Shown: positions 53,499-63,669, numbered from the stretch's first letter. The stretch: 64,000 bases of DNA from CAMPKL01 sp963817465 (GCA_963817465.1 CAWFOP010000011.1:1-64000), one strand, 5' to 3'. Numbers and translations are program-made. Notes: generated by a model from the letters alone, not told the origin.

Positions 53499-55852
53499 CT
53501 AGGCTCCCTTCCCGTTTTGGATGGCGCGCCAGACGCGTTCCGGCGTGAGGGGCATGGCGAGCGGCCCCGGGTTCAACGGTTTGAGCGCATCCACGACGGC
53601 GTTGTAGACGGCCGCGGTCGAGGCGATGGTGCCGGCTTCGCCGATGCCCTTGACGCCGAGCGGATGGTGCGGCGAGGGCGTGACCGTCGAGAGCACCTCG
53701 ATGTCGGGCAGGCGGTCGGCGCGCGGCAGCGCATAGTCGAGCATCGAGCCGGTGAGGAGCTGACCGTCCTCGTAGACGGCCTCTTCCCACAGCGCTTGGC
53801 CGATGCCTTGGACGACTCCGCCGTGGACCTGACCCTCCACGATGACAGGGTTGATCTGCGGGCCGCAGTCGTCGATTGCGATGTAGCGCTTGAGGTCGAC
53901 CTGGCCGGTCTCGGCCTCGACTTCAACGACGGCCAGATGGGCGCCGTAGGGGAAGACGAAATTCGGCGGGTCGTAGAAAGTCGACGCCTCGAGCCCGGCC
54001 TCGACCCCTGCGGGCATGTTCCAGGCGACGTTCGCCATCAAGGCGATGTCTTGGATCGTTTTGACCTGGTCGGGCGACCCTTTGACGAAGAACTTGCCGT
54101 CGTCGTAGTCCATGTCTTCGACGGCCGCCTCGAGCAAGTGAGCCGCGATGATTTTGCATTTCTCGCGGATCTTCCGCGCCGTCACGGCGAGCGCGGCGCC
54201 GCCGACGGCTGTGGTGCGGCTGCCATAGGTTCCCCAGCCCATCGGCGTATTGTCGGTGTCGCCGTGGATGACCTTGACGTCTTCAGGGTCGACGCCCAGC
54301 TCGCCGGCGACGATTTGCGCGAAGGTCGTTTCCTCGCCTTGCCCGTGGGGCGATGCGCCGGTAAACACGTGCACCTTGCCGGTCGGGATGGAAGCGAATG
54401 ATTGCGCTCTCCCAGAGACCGCCTTGGAAGCCGATCGCGCCGGCTACCTGCGAGGGGCCGAGGCCGCAGATCTCGACGTAAGTCGACAGGCCCAAGCCGA
54501 TGTAACGGCCTTCCTCGCGCGGCTTTTGCTTGCTCGGCGCGAAGGTCATCGTATTTAGCGTGGTCAAGGAGCTTGGCGAGAATCGCAGGGTAGTCGCCGC
54601 TGTCGTAGTCGAGGCCGGTCACGACGTCGTAGCCGTCGCTGAACGGCGGGATGAAGTTGATCTTGCGCACGTCGGCCGGATCCTTGCCGAGCTTTTGAGC
54701 GAGGAGCGTCAACCAGGCGTTCCAGCATGAAGGTGGCTTCCGGCCGCCCGGCGCCGCGGTAAGCGTCGACCGGCGTCGTGTTGGTGTAGATGCCGTAGAC
54801 GTCTTCTTTGATGGCCGGGATGTCATAGACGCCCGACAGCATCAAGCCGTGGAGGATTGTAGGGATGCCGGGCGCCGCGGTTGAAAGGTAGGCTCCCATG
54901 CCGGCGCGGACCGTGGCTCTGAGCCCTGTGATCTTGCCGTCTTTCGTTGCCGCCAATTCAACGTCCTGGATGTGGTCGCGGCCGTGAGTTGTGGCATGAT
55001 AGTTTTCGCTGCGCGTCTCGACCACTTGACGGGGCGGCCGAGTTTCATCGAACAGAACACCGTCACGTAGTCGGCGCGGCATACGCTGCGATCTTGCTTC
55101 CGAAGCCGCCGCCGACTTCCGGGGCGATCGCACGCAGGCGATCTTCCGGCACGCCGGTGACCGCGGAACAAAGGAATCGCACGATGTGAGGGCTCTGAGT
55201 CGTGTTCCACAGCGTCAGCTCGCCTGACGCCGGAATGTAATGTGCCAGCGCCGCGCGCGTCTCCATCGCGTTGGGAATAAGACGTTGCTGGATGATGCGG
55301 TCGCTCACGACGACTCGGCTTCGGCGAAGGCGGCATCCACGTCTCCTCCGCCCGCTACTGACCAATGAAAGGCCTGGTTGCCGTCGATGTCATGCGTGCA
55401 GTTGGGGTGCGCCGTCGAAGCGGAGGCCTCTCCGGGTCGGTCACCGATGGCAGGGGTTCGTAGTCGACGTCGATCAGGTCAAGGGCATCATAGGCCTGGT
55501 AACGCGATTCGGCGACGACAGCGGCGACGATGTCGCCGACATAGCGAACAGATATCCGTTGCCATACAGGGATAGTTCGCGATCTTCAATCCGGAGTCAG
55601 GCAACAACCAGGCGCACGGCATCGGCTTGAGCGCGTCACCGATGTCCGCGCCGGTGTAGACGGCCAGCACGCCGTCGGCGTTCTTCGCGCGGCTCGTGTC
55701 GACGCCGGTGATGCGCGCGTGCGGGTAGGGGCTGCGCAGCATGGCCGCATAGACCATGCGCGGGAGCGCGAAGTCGTCGGTGTATTTCGCGGCGCCGGTG
55801 ATCAGGCGCGGATCTTCGCGGCGGCGGATTCCGGAACCGAAGGCCTTGGCGC

Positions 55853-55856
<4 letters not shown>
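53499..55856 (-). pseudogene. coxL: CoxL-like molybdenum hydroxylase large subunit (form II), at least seven frameshifts
   Basis: Pieces of one roughly 780-residue subunit alternate between frames. N-terminus: SGIRRREDPRLITGAAKYTDD. Middle: GDIVAAVVAESRYQAYDALD, LTLWNTTQSPHIVRFLC and EVGGGFGSKI. Motif AYRGAGR at 54745-54765 places it in form II (aerobic CODH has AYRCSFR). Later: KQKPREEGRYIGLGLSTYVE, FTGASPHGQGEETTFAQI and GVKGIGEAGTIAS with the catalytic Glu. Breaks fall near 55555, 55420-55350 (several), 55320, 55090-55040, 54700, 54550 and 54390. Start ATG 55856 overlaps coxS by 4 bases. The natural substrate of form II enzymes is uncertain. Confidence 0.8.
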
Positions 55857-56332
<476 letters not shown>

Positions 56333-56471
56333 TGGCGGTAAATCCTCCCGACGGCGGCATTAAAAACATGCTCACGCTGAGTCGTTTCCGTTCGACGTGG
56401 TGAAGCTTTCTATTCGACGCAGCCAGACTTTATCACACCGGCGATTACGCCGCGATTTCGCGCAAAGGAAA

Positions 56472-56497
56472 GCCCCACGGCTTGGCGCGCGTGGGGC
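56472..56497 (-). terminator. Rho-independent terminator of the dehydratase gene
   Basis: On the minus strand GCCCCACG, a 10-base loop and CGTGGGGC form a perfect 8-bp stem, followed by TTTCCTTT. It lies 19 bases after the stop at 56516. Confidence 0.65.
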
Positions 56498-56515
56498 CGT
56501 TGGAAAACTAGTGAG

Positions 56516-57733
56516 CTACCAGTCGACGACCGAACCGTCGTCGGGATCGAACTTCGGCAGGTAGGGCCGCGGCTCGCCGACTTGGGCCATCAGCTTGTCT
56601 TCGTCGATGGTGATGCCGAGCCCGGGATCGGTCAACAGCGGCCGGTGGCCGTCTTTGATCGCCGGCAGCGGCTTGGCCAGCAGGTCTTCGTACTCGTTGT
56701 CGCCGCGCTCCTGGATGAGGAAGTTCGGCACCGACGCCGCAATCTGCAAGCTCGCCGCCAGCGAGCAGGGGCCTTGCGGGTTGTGCGGCGCGATCGGCGA
56801 GTAGTAGGCCTCGGCCATGCCCGCGATAACATGCAGCTCGGTGATGCCGCCGGCGTAGCAGATGTCGGGTTGCAGGATTTTGGCTGCGCGCTTCTCTAGG
56901 ATTTCGCGGAATCCCCACTTGGTGAAGATGCGCTCGCCGGTCGCCAGCGGGATGTGCGTCATCTTGGCCAACTCCGCCATGACGTCGACGTTGAGGGCCT
57001 GGACGACTTCCTCGTAGAACCAGGGCTCGTAGGGCTCGAGCGCCTTGATGAGCAGGCCGGCGGTGGGCGGCTCGACGGCGCCATGGAAGTCGATGGCGAT
57101 GTCGACGCCGTCGCCGAAGCGGTCGCGCAGGGCTTTGAAGTTTTCGACGACGGAGTCGACGTATTTCTTGCCTTCGATGTATTTGACGGCCTGGCGGTTC
57201 ATGCCGCGCGGGCCGACTTTCATCGCGTTGACGCCGTTCTCGAGGTTCGGCTTGCCGTAGACCCGAACGCGGTCGCGAGTGGGGCCGCCCATCAGCTTGT
57301 AGACCGGTACGCCGTAGCACTTGCCCTTGATGTCCCACAGGGCTTGGTCGATGCCGCTCGAGATGGCGGTCTTGATCGGGCCGCCGCGATAGAACGCGCC
57401 GCGGTGGATCGCCTGCCAGTGGAAAACGACGCGGTTCGGGTCTTGGCCGACCAGATAGTCGCCGACCTCGAGCGCTCCGGCGGCGCAGGCCTTGGCGTCG
57501 TCCTTGAGCATTTCGCCCCAGCCGGTGACGCCGGCGTCGGTCGAGATCTTGACGAAGACCCAGGTGTTGGTCAGCACGAACGTTTCGATCTTGGTGACCT
57601 TGATTTCGTCATTGGGGCCGATGGCTGCGGCGTCGGTTCGCTCGCACGTGAAGAGGGCGTCGAGACCAAGCAGCCCGCCCGCGCCCGCAACGGTGCGAAG
57701 CCACGAACGCCTGTTCATTTGATCAGAGAACAT
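56516..57733 (-). CDS. Enolase-superfamily (mandelate racemase / galactonate dehydratase-like) protein with Tat signal
   Basis: About 405 residues from ATG 57733 (GGAGG 10 bases upstream); ATG 57757 and 57718 are alternatives. The Tat-type signal is MNRRSWLRTVAGAGGLLGL. The N-terminal capping domain (KVTKIETFVLTNTWVFVKIST) precedes the barrel. Metal ligands lie in IAIDFHGAV (Asp), FYEEVV (Glu) and LATGERIF (Glu), and the catalytic His in SPIAPHNPQGP. The layout fits D-galactonate dehydratase-type enzymes, which dehydrate acid sugars; export is unusual. Substrate not established. Confidence 0.88.
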   Translation of the reverse strand: MFSDQMNRRSWLRTVAGAGGLLGLDALFTCERTDAAAIGPNDEIKVTKIETFVLTNTWVFVKISTDAGVTGWGEMLKDDAKACAAGALEVGDYLVGQDPNRVVFHWQAIHRGAFYRGGPIKTAISSGIDQALWDIKGKCYGVPVYKLMGGPTRDRVRVYGKPNLENGVNAMKVGPRGMNRQAVKYIEGKKYVDSVVENFKALRDRFGDGVDIAIDFHGAVEPPTAGLLIKALEPYEPWFYEEVVQALNVDVMAELAKMTHIPLATGERIFTKWGFREILEKRAAKILQPDICYAGGITELHVIAGMAEAYYSPIAPHNPQGPCSLAASLQIAASVPNFLIQERGDNEYEDLLAKPLPAIKDGHRPLLTDPGLGITIDEDKLMAQVGEPRPYLPKFDPDDGSVVDW

Positions 57734-57828
57734 TGAGAGAAAAACCTCCGCGGACATTCAAAGCCGCTGTCTTCGGTGACAGTGGCCAGCGCCTTAGCTT
57801 ACGGCGCCGCGTTCGGCCAAGCCAAGGG

Positions 57829-58422
57829 CTAGCGCTTGTAGAGGAAGATCTCGTGGTCGGGAATATCCGGGTCCGCGTCTTTGAGCGTGACGGTCTTGTC
57901 AGGCGTCCAACCGGGGACCGGGAATTTGTAGCTGACCACCCGAACACCGGGCCGGAGTTGGCGTTCCAACAGCGGAGTGAGCTTCTCAAAGGCCTCGGGC
58001 GTAAGAAAGGTTGTGATCACGTCCGCCGCGCCGAGGTCCGCGGTCAGCAGGTCGCGGGCTTCGATCTCGGCGCGGTCTTCCAAATGCAGCCGTCGGATGC
58101 GGTTGCGGCTGATCTTGACGAGGTCCGGATCGATTTCAAAGCCGATGGAATGCGTGCCGTAGCGTTGGGCGGCCGCGATGACGATGCGGCCGTCGCCCGA
58201 GCCGAGGTCGTAATGCAACTCGCCTTCGTGCGGGTCCGCCAAGGCGAGCATCCGGTCGACCACCAGGTCGGGCGTCGGATAGTAGGTGGCCAGAAGCTCG
58301 CCGTCGGGAGCTTTGGTTTCTTGCCTGGGCGCGGCCGGGCCGAGGCCGGAACACGAGACGAGAAGACTCGCCGAAACTGTCAGCAGGACGAGACGCAACT
58401 CGCAGCGTAGAGCACGTTCCAT
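57829..58422 (-). CDS. Exported (lipoprotein) methyltransferase-like protein, copy 1 of 3
   Basis: 197 residues. The signal peptide ends in a lipobox (LLVSC). The body is a class I SAM-binding fold: motif I LHYDLGSGDGRIVIAAAQ, motif II Glu in SIGFEIDPDLVKISRNRI, then DVITTFLTPEAFEKLTPLLERQ and RVVSYKFPVPGWTPDKTV. The pattern resembles FAM173/ATPSCKMT-type lysine methyltransferases (DLGSGDGRIV, then VF..P.MM...L and FPFPHWTPD). It is third and last in a three-gene run read on the minus strand. How SAM would reach it outside the cytoplasm is not explained. Confidence 0.75.
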   Translation of the reverse strand: MERALRCELRLVLLTVSASLLVSCSGLGPAAPRQETKAPDGELLATYYPTPDLVVDRMLALADPHEGELHYDLGSGDGRIVIAAAQRYGTHSIGFEIDPDLVKISRNRIRRLHLEDRAEIEARDLLTADLGAADVITTFLTPEAFEKLTPLLERQLRPGVRVVSYKFPVPGWTPDKTVTLKDADPDIPDHEIFLYKR

Positions 58423-58446
58423 TTGAGTTTGGTTACGAATCGAACG

Positions 58447-58998
58447 TCAGCGGCGGTAGACGTAGATGGTGTGGAGCAGGCCGTCGATGTCGGCCTCTTT
58501 GGCGGAGGTCAGGGTCTGGTCGGGCTTCCAGCCCGGGATGGCGAAATCGTGCGAAATAACGCGGCTGCCCGGCTTCATCTGCTTTTCGAGCAAGGGGCGG
58601 AGCTTTTCCAGCGCGCGGGGAAGCAGGTAGACGGTGATCAGGTCGGGCTTCGAGAAATCGGCGAGGAACAAATCCTTGTCTGCGATCGACGCTTTTCCCT
58701 CAAGACCTTCCTGCTGGATCCAATCACGGCTGGTCTTGACGAGCTTCGGGTCGATCTCGAAGCCGACGGAAGTCGTGCCGTAATCCCGCGCCGCGACGAC
58801 GACGATACGGCCGTCCCCGGAGCCCAGGTCGTAGTGCAATTCACCCGGCTTGATGTCGGCGGCATCGAGCATCTCTTTCACGATCGCCATCGGCGACGGG
58901 TAGTACGGGGCTACGTTGCCTACCGCCTCGGGAACAGCCTGCTCGGCCGCCGGCATGACGGCCGCAATGGTCAGAAAGAGTGCCGCGAAACGCATCAT
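58447..58998 (-). CDS. Exported methyltransferase-like protein, copy 2 of 3
   Basis: 183 residues with a Sec signal (MMRFAALFLTIAAVMPAAEQA). Motif I LHYDLGSGDGRIVVVAARD, motif II SVGFEIDPKLVKTSRDWI, then LITVYLLPRALEKLRPLLEKQ and RVISHDFAIPGWKPDQTL. It is about 24 bases upstream of copy 1 and 19 downstream of copy 3, so the three form an operon. All keep the SAM-binding glycines and acidic residue, which argues against decay to a purely structural role. Confidence 0.75.
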   Translation of the reverse strand: MMRFAALFLTIAAVMPAAEQAVPEAVGNVAPYYPSPMAIVKEMLDAADIKPGELHYDLGSGDGRIVVVAARDYGTTSVGFEIDPKLVKTSRDWIQQEGLEGKASIADKDLFLADFSKPDLITVYLLPRALEKLRPLLEKQMKPGSRVISHDFAIPGWKPDQTLTSAKEADIDGLLHTIYVYRR

Positions 58999-59017
58999 CT
59001 AACCGCGAGTATACCGG

Positions 59018-59557
59018 TCAACGACGGTAAACGTAGAGCTTTAGATCGAAGTGCTCGAGACGGCCTTTGCCCGGGATCGAGATGACCTGATCCGGTTCCC
59101 ACTCGGGCATCGGGAAGTCATAGGAGACGACCCTGGCCCCGGGCTTCAACTGGCGCTCGAGAATCGGGCGCAGGCGCTCGAGCATTGTCGGCAGCAGGTA
59201 GATCGTGACCAGATCGACCTGGCTGAAGTCGGCCTGGAAGAGATCCTCCTGTACGATGCTCGCGCGGTCGGCCAGACCCAGGGACTCGATGCGGTCTCGG
59301 CTGGACTTGACGAGCTCGGGGTCGATCTCGTAACCCACCGAGCGAGCGCCGAAATCGCGCGCCGCCGCGATAACCCAGCGGCCGTCTCCTGAGCCGAGGT
59401 CGAAGTGCAACTCGCCGGGCTGGAGCTTGGCCGACTCCAGGCCCATGCGCACCAGGTTCTCGGGAGTCGGCACGAACGGGGCCGTGAAATCCTTGTCCTG
59501 CGCGTAAGCCGTCAGGCAGGCCGCAACGATGAGCGCGCAAGTAGAATGGAGAACCAT
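59018..59557 (-). CDS. Exported methyltransferase-like protein, copy 3 of 3
   Basis: About 179 residues from ATG 59557, giving a Sec signal VLHSTCALIVAACLTAYAQ; the frame is open to 59605. Motif I LHFDLGSGDGRWVIAAARD, motif II SVGYEIDPELVKSSRDRI, then LVTIYLLPTMLERLRPILERQ and RVVSYDFPMPEWEPDQVI. It is the first gene of the three-gene run. Its ATG overlaps, on the opposite strand, the ATG of the DUF355 gene (CATG at 59555-59558). Confidence 0.72.
   Translation of the reverse strand: MVLHSTCALIVAACLTAYAQDKDFTAPFVPTPENLVRMGLESAKLQPGELHFDLGSGDGRWVIAAARDFGARSVGYEIDPELVKSSRDRIESLGLADRASIVQEDLFQADFSQVDLVTIYLLPTMLERLRPILERQLKPGARVVSYDFPMPEWEPDQVISIPGKGRLEHFDLKLYVYRR
59542..59547 (+). promoter_or_regulatory. 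Candidate -10 box (TAGAAT) before the DUF355 gene
   Basis: TAGAAT ends 8 bases before ATG 59556. No clear -35; the message would be leaderless. Confidence 0.35.
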
Positions 59558-60038
59558 GGATCTCGAGCTGGTGCGCATGACGATTCCCGAAGGGGCGAAT
59601 ATCATTGTCGGTCAATCGCACTTCATCAAGACGGTCGAAGATCTCTACGAGATCGTCGTAAGCACCGTGCCGAGCATGAAGTTCGGAATCGCCTTCAACG
59701 AAGCGTCGCAGGAACGCCTGGTGCGCCGTGACGGAAACGACGCCGAGCTCGAGAAGATCGCGGTCGAGAATGCACAGGCCATCGGCGCCGGGCACGTTTT
59801 CGTGATGCTGCTCACCGACGGCTTTCCGATCAACGTGTTGCCGCGTATCAAGGATTGCCAGGAGGTGGTGCGCATCTTCTGCGCCACGGCCAATCCGCTC
59901 GAGGTGATCGTGGCGGCGAGCGAGCAGGGGCGCGGTGTCGTCGGAGTAATCGACGGCCAGTCCCCGCTCGGCGTCGAGGACGACAAAGGGATCGCTTGGC
60001 GCAAGAGTTTCCTGCGCACGATCGGCTACAAGCGCTGA
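59556..60038 (+). CDS. DUF355 protein ('adenosine-specific kinase' family)
   Basis: 160 residues. The sequence matches this short, highly conserved family end to end: MTIPEGANIIVGQSHFIKTV, YEIVVSTVPSMKFGIAFNEA, QAIGAGHVFVMLLTDGFPIN, VVRIFCATANPLEVIVAA and RGVVGVIDGQSPLGVE. The name comes from a structural-genomics study of an archaeal member; biological function is unsettled. The start ATG overlaps the ATG of the divergent methyltransferase-like gene. Confidence 0.88.
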   Translation: MDLELVRMTIPEGANIIVGQSHFIKTVEDLYEIVVSTVPSMKFGIAFNEASQERLVRRDGNDAELEKIAVENAQAIGAGHVFVMLLTDGFPINVLPRIKDCQEVVRIFCATANPLEVIVAASEQGRGVVGVIDGQSPLGVEDDKGIAWRKSFLRTIGYKR

Positions 60039-60065
60039 GCGCCCGTCCTACTCAGGACGGCGCTT
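60030..60065. terminator. Hairpin over both convergent stops, candidate bidirectional terminator
   Basis: GTCCT (60045-60049) and AGGAC (60054-60058) with flanking GCGCC/GGCGC form a strong stem; AAGCGC at 60030-60035 also pairs with GCGCTT at 60060-60065. It spans the stop codons of the DUF355 and M48 genes. No long T run. Confidence 0.4.
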
Positions 60066-61049
60066 GAGGGTCGGGCGGTCGTCTTTGTCTTGACCGTCTT
60101 CGGTGGGCTCGCCCTCGACCGGAATCGTCGAGTCGTTCGGGTTGCGGCGCAGGGTCGGCTTGTTCGGGTCGTCAGCCTCGGTCTTGGTGCGCGACACGAG
60201 GGCCGCCAGACGCGCTTGAACGTCGAGAAACTCGCTGGTGGTTACGACGTACTGCGGGCGCGCCGGCAGCAATTCGTCGATGCGTTCCTGGGTCTTGGTG
60301 ATGCGATCGCCCGTCGGCGGGTGGCTCGAGAACAGCTTCGATAGCGTGCCGGGCTTGCGCTTCTGGTCGGCGAGCAGCTTTTCAAAGAAGTCGACGAACG
60401 AAGTCGGGTCGTAGCCGGTCTTGTACATGTACTGCAAGCCCAGCAGATCGGCCTCGGACTCGGCGCCGCGAGAGAATCGCAGGAAGCCCATCGGGATGGC
60501 GAAGCCGGCCGCCTGGCGGATGCCGAAGCCGGTCCAGCCGCCGAGGAAGATCAGCGGAATCGAGGCGTAATTGGCGATCTGGCCGCGGGTCGCTTGCTTG
60601 GTGCCGTGACGGGCGGCCACGTGCGCGATCTCATGCGCCATGACGCCGGCCAATTCGGACTCGTTCGAGGCGCGCAGAAACAGGCCGGAGTTGACGAAGA
60701 AAAAGCCGCCGGGCAGCGCGAAGGCGTTCACCTCTTGGCTGTCGACCATCTTGATCGTGAACGGAACCTTGGAGTCGGAGTTGCGAACCAGGTTTTGGCC
60801 GACGCGGTTGACGTACTCGGAGATCACCGGATCGTCAATGATCTTGGAGTTGCGTTCGACCTCTTGGGCCATCTGCTTGCCGAGCGAAATTTCTTTTTCG
60901 ATCGAGTAGAAGTTGATGCCGCCGCCGACATCCCGTTCGCCGATGGCGTCGGGGTTCTTCTTGTCGTTCTTCTTGTCGTTAGCCGCGGCGGGCAGAGCGA
61001 GCGAAACCGTCAGACTCAAGATGAGGAAAGGAACTGCTCGTTTATTCAT
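60048..61049 (-). CDS. M48 family exported metalloprotease (BepA-like)
   Basis: About 333 residues from ATG 61049 (MNKRAVPFLILSLTVSLALPAAA signal). The zinc site is HEIAHVAARHG, with the third ligand Glu in SRGAESEADLLGLQYM. The core ends with LFSSHPPTGDRITKTQERI, typical of M48 peptidases. The C-terminal tail (RTKTEADDPNKPTLRRNPND...) is low-complexity and likely disordered. Such proteases act in periplasmic quality control. Confidence 0.9.
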   Translation of the reverse strand: MNKRAVPFLILSLTVSLALPAAANDKKNDKKNPDAIGERDVGGGINFYSIEKEISLGKQMAQEVERNSKIIDDPVISEYVNRVGQNLVRNSDSKVPFTIKMVDSQEVNAFALPGGFFFVNSGLFLRASNESELAGVMAHEIAHVAARHGTKQATRGQIANYASIPLIFLGGWTGFGIRQAAGFAIPMGFLRFSRGAESEADLLGLQYMYKTGYDPTSFVDFFEKLLADQKRKPGTLSKLFSSHPPTGDRITKTQERIDELLPARPQYVVTTSEFLDVQARLAALVSRTKTEADDPNKPTLRRNPNDSTIPVEGEPTEDGQDKDDRPTLKRRPE

Positions 61050-61158
61050 GCGCGTTGTCTCCGCCGCGGTGGTTTGCAAGTTGCTATCAGTATAGGGGCA
61101 GCCGTTGTTTCGCGACAGGTAAATAGGGAATCGGCATCCGCCTTCGCCGTACCGCCAT

Positions 61159-62277
61159 ATGCAACTTTCAGCCTACTTGGACGAGTTTCCCGTCCGCGAT
61201 CGTTACGTCTATCTCAATCATGCCGCGACCGGGCCGCTGCCTCGCCGCGCGGCGCAAGCGATGCAGGCGATGGCGGCGGACCAGATGGCGGCCGGGAGCG
61301 TTCATTACGCCGGTTGGCTGGAGTGCTATTCCGAACTCCGGCGCAAGGCGGCGACGCTGATCGGCGCGGCGCCGCAAGAAATCGCGATCACCAAGAACAC
61401 TTCCGAAGGCCTCAGCTTCGTCGCCAACGGCCTCGATTGGCGTCCCGGCGACGTCGTGGTCGGCGTGCGCGGAGAGTTTCCAGCCAACTACTTCCCGTGG
61501 GCGCGGCTCGCCGAACGCGGCGTCAAGCTGCGTTGGGTCGAGATGCGCCAGGGTCGCATCGAGGTGGACGAGCTGGACCGCGCCTGCGACGGGGCTCGCC
61601 TGCTCGCCGTGAGCTTCGTGCAATACTTCAGCGGCTTTCGGCTGGATCTCGACGCGGTGGGCGAGATTTGCCGACGACGCGGGTGTTGGTTCGTCGTCGA
61701 CGCTGTGCAGGGGCTCGGGCCGTTCCCGGTCGACGTGAGGAGCAGCGGCATTCACGCCTTGTCCGCGAGTGGGCACAAGTGGCTGCTGGGTCCCGAGGGC
61801 TGCGCGATCTTCCAGGTCGACCCGGCCCTGATGAAAGAGCTCGAAGTGGTGGAGTTGGGCTGGACGAACGTCACAGGATCCTCGACCTATTCGACTGAGC
61901 TCGACTTGCGTCCGGACGCACGCCGGTTCGAGTGCGGCACGCTCAACACGATCGGGTGCTACGGCTTGCGGGCGTCCATCGAGCTGTTCTTGGAGGTAGG
62001 CGTCGAACGCATCACGCGGCAGGTGCTCGAGCTGGCGTCGCGGATTGAGAACGGCGCGCGGCAGCGAGGCTTCGAACCGGCGGCGCTGCGGGACGACGCG
62101 TCGGGTTCGGGGATCGTGAGCTTCCGGCGCGACGGTGTCGACGCTGTTCAGCTCGCGGCGCGGCTGGCCGCGGAAAACGTGTCGGTCTCAGCGCGGCACG
62201 GGCATATTCGGGCGGCGCCGCACTTCTACAACACCGCCGATCAGATCGATCGTTTCCTGTCGCTGCTCGACCGCTGA
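61159..62277 (+). CDS. Class V aminotransferase family (cysteine desulfurase/isopenicillin epimerase-like)
   Basis: 372 residues. PLP-binding features: YLNHAATGPLPRRAAQAM at the N-terminus, AITKNTSEGLSFVANGL, VVDAVQGLGPFPVDVR (Asp and Gln contacts), and the Lys in SASGHKWLLGPEGCAIF. No conserved Cys loop of the IscS kind is seen, so it is more like the CsdA/SufS or epimerase branches. No operon partner indicates its substrate. It is divergent from the M48 gene, with 109 bases between. Confidence 0.85.
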   Translation: MQLSAYLDEFPVRDRYVYLNHAATGPLPRRAAQAMQAMAADQMAAGSVHYAGWLECYSELRRKAATLIGAAPQEIAITKNTSEGLSFVANGLDWRPGDVVVGVRGEFPANYFPWARLAERGVKLRWVEMRQGRIEVDELDRACDGARLLAVSFVQYFSGFRLDLDAVGEICRRRGCWFVVDAVQGLGPFPVDVRSSGIHALSASGHKWLLGPEGCAIFQVDPALMKELEVVELGWTNVTGSSTYSTELDLRPDARRFECGTLNTIGCYGLRASIELFLEVGVERITRQVLELASRIENGARQRGFEPAALRDDASGSGIVSFRRDGVDAVQLAARLAAENVSVSARHGHIRAAPHFYNTADQIDRFLSLLDR

Positions 62278-62306
62278 CGAGCGCGGCGGAAGTCCTCCGA
62301 GAAGGC

Positions 62307-62312
62307 TACAAT
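62307..62312 (+). promoter_or_regulatory. Candidate -10 box (TACAAT) before the ceramidase-like gene
   Basis: TACAAT ends 11 bases before ATG 62324. No clear -35. Confidence 0.35.
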
Positions 62313-62323
62313 ACGCGCCAACT

Positions 62324-63659
62324 ATGAGCGCTCGAATACTGCTCGCGTTGCTGCTCGCGCTGCCGCTGTCAGCCGCCGATTGGCAAGTTGGATTGGCGGC
62401 GGCGAAGATCACTCCGGCCGAGCCGGTTCCCATGGCCGGATACGCGGCCCGCACCGAGCCGTTCGAGGGCATCGATAGCGACATCTTTGCGAAGGCGATG
62501 GCGCTGCAGGACGCCGACGGTCATCGGGCGCTGCTGATCACGGCGGACATTCTTGGCTTCCCGCCTGACATGGCGGAGGAGATCGCGCGCAGACTCGGCG
62601 AGTCGGACGGCATCGCGCGCGAAGATCTACTGCTGAACGGCTCGCACACGCATTCCGCGCCGCTGGTGGCCGGATCGATGCAACTGCTGCAGCCGGGCGG
62701 GGAAGGCACACCGCTCGCGGCATACCGCCAGCGGCTCGAAGATCAGATTGTCGAGATCGGGCAAAGAGCCTGGCGCGAGCTTTCGCCTGCGAAGCTGTCG
62801 TGGGGCAACGGCGTCGCCGACTTCGTCATGAACCGCCGCGAGTTCACCGCTCGCGGCGTCATTTTGGGGAACAACCCGCGCGGCCTAGCCGACCGCACCG
62901 TACCGGTGCTGCGAGTCGAGTCGCCGGAGGGCGATCTACGGGCGGCGGTCTTCGGCGCCGCCTCGCACAACACCACCCTGACGGGCGGCAACCGTAATAT
63001 CAGCGGCGACTACGCCGGCTACGCCCAGCAGTTCATTGAAGAGTCGTCGCCGGGCGTGCAGGCGATGTTTGTGCTCGGGTGCGCGGGCGATGCGAACCCG
63101 TATCCGCGCGGCACGGCCGAGCTGGCTCGCGAACACGGTAAAAAATTGGCGGATGAGGTGTTGCGGGTGCTCGAGACGGAGCTGGCCCCGGTTGCGGGAC
63201 CGCTGACGACCGAGTTCCGCCTTGTCGAGTTGCCGCTGCAGCGCCATACGCGCGGCGAAGTCGAGAAGATGGCTGAGGGCGCGTCGTCCTACCGCACGTT
63301 CTATACCGACGGCGCTATTGAAGCTGTTCGACGCGGGCAAGCAGCCGCGCGAGACCTACACGGCGCCGCTCGCGCTCTGGCAATTCGGCGACGATTTGAC
63401 GCTGCTGGCCTTCAGCGGCGAGACCGTGGTCGACTATGCAAGATTCGCCGAAAAGCGCCTAGGGCCGTTGCGGCTGTGGATCGCGGGATACTCGAACGAC
63501 CTGTTCGGCTATCTGCCTTCGGCGCGAGTGCTGGAGGAAGGCGGCTACGAGACGCGCGGACTCTATGTCGACTACGGCTTGTTCGCGCCGACCGCGCAGG
63601 ACGTGGTCATGGACGCGGTCGCCGACATGGCCAAGGCCGCCGGCCGCAAGCTGCCTTAG
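62324..63659 (+). pseudogene. Neutral ceramidase-like exported hydrolase, frameshifted
   Basis: The signal MSARILLALLLALPLSAA precedes WQVGLAAAKITPAEPVPMAGYAARTEP, NGSHTHSAP (metal His) and FVLGCAGDANPYPRG, as in the N-terminal domain of neutral/alkaline non-lysosomal ceramidases. Near 63315 the frame breaks after YRTFYTDGAI; the continuation KLFDAGKQPRETYTAPLALWQFG...AGYSNDLFGYLPSARVLEEGGYE is one base over and ends at 63659. Joined length is about 445 residues. The break may be a sequence error. Confidence 0.75.
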
Positions 63660-63669
63660 CGGCGGAAGC

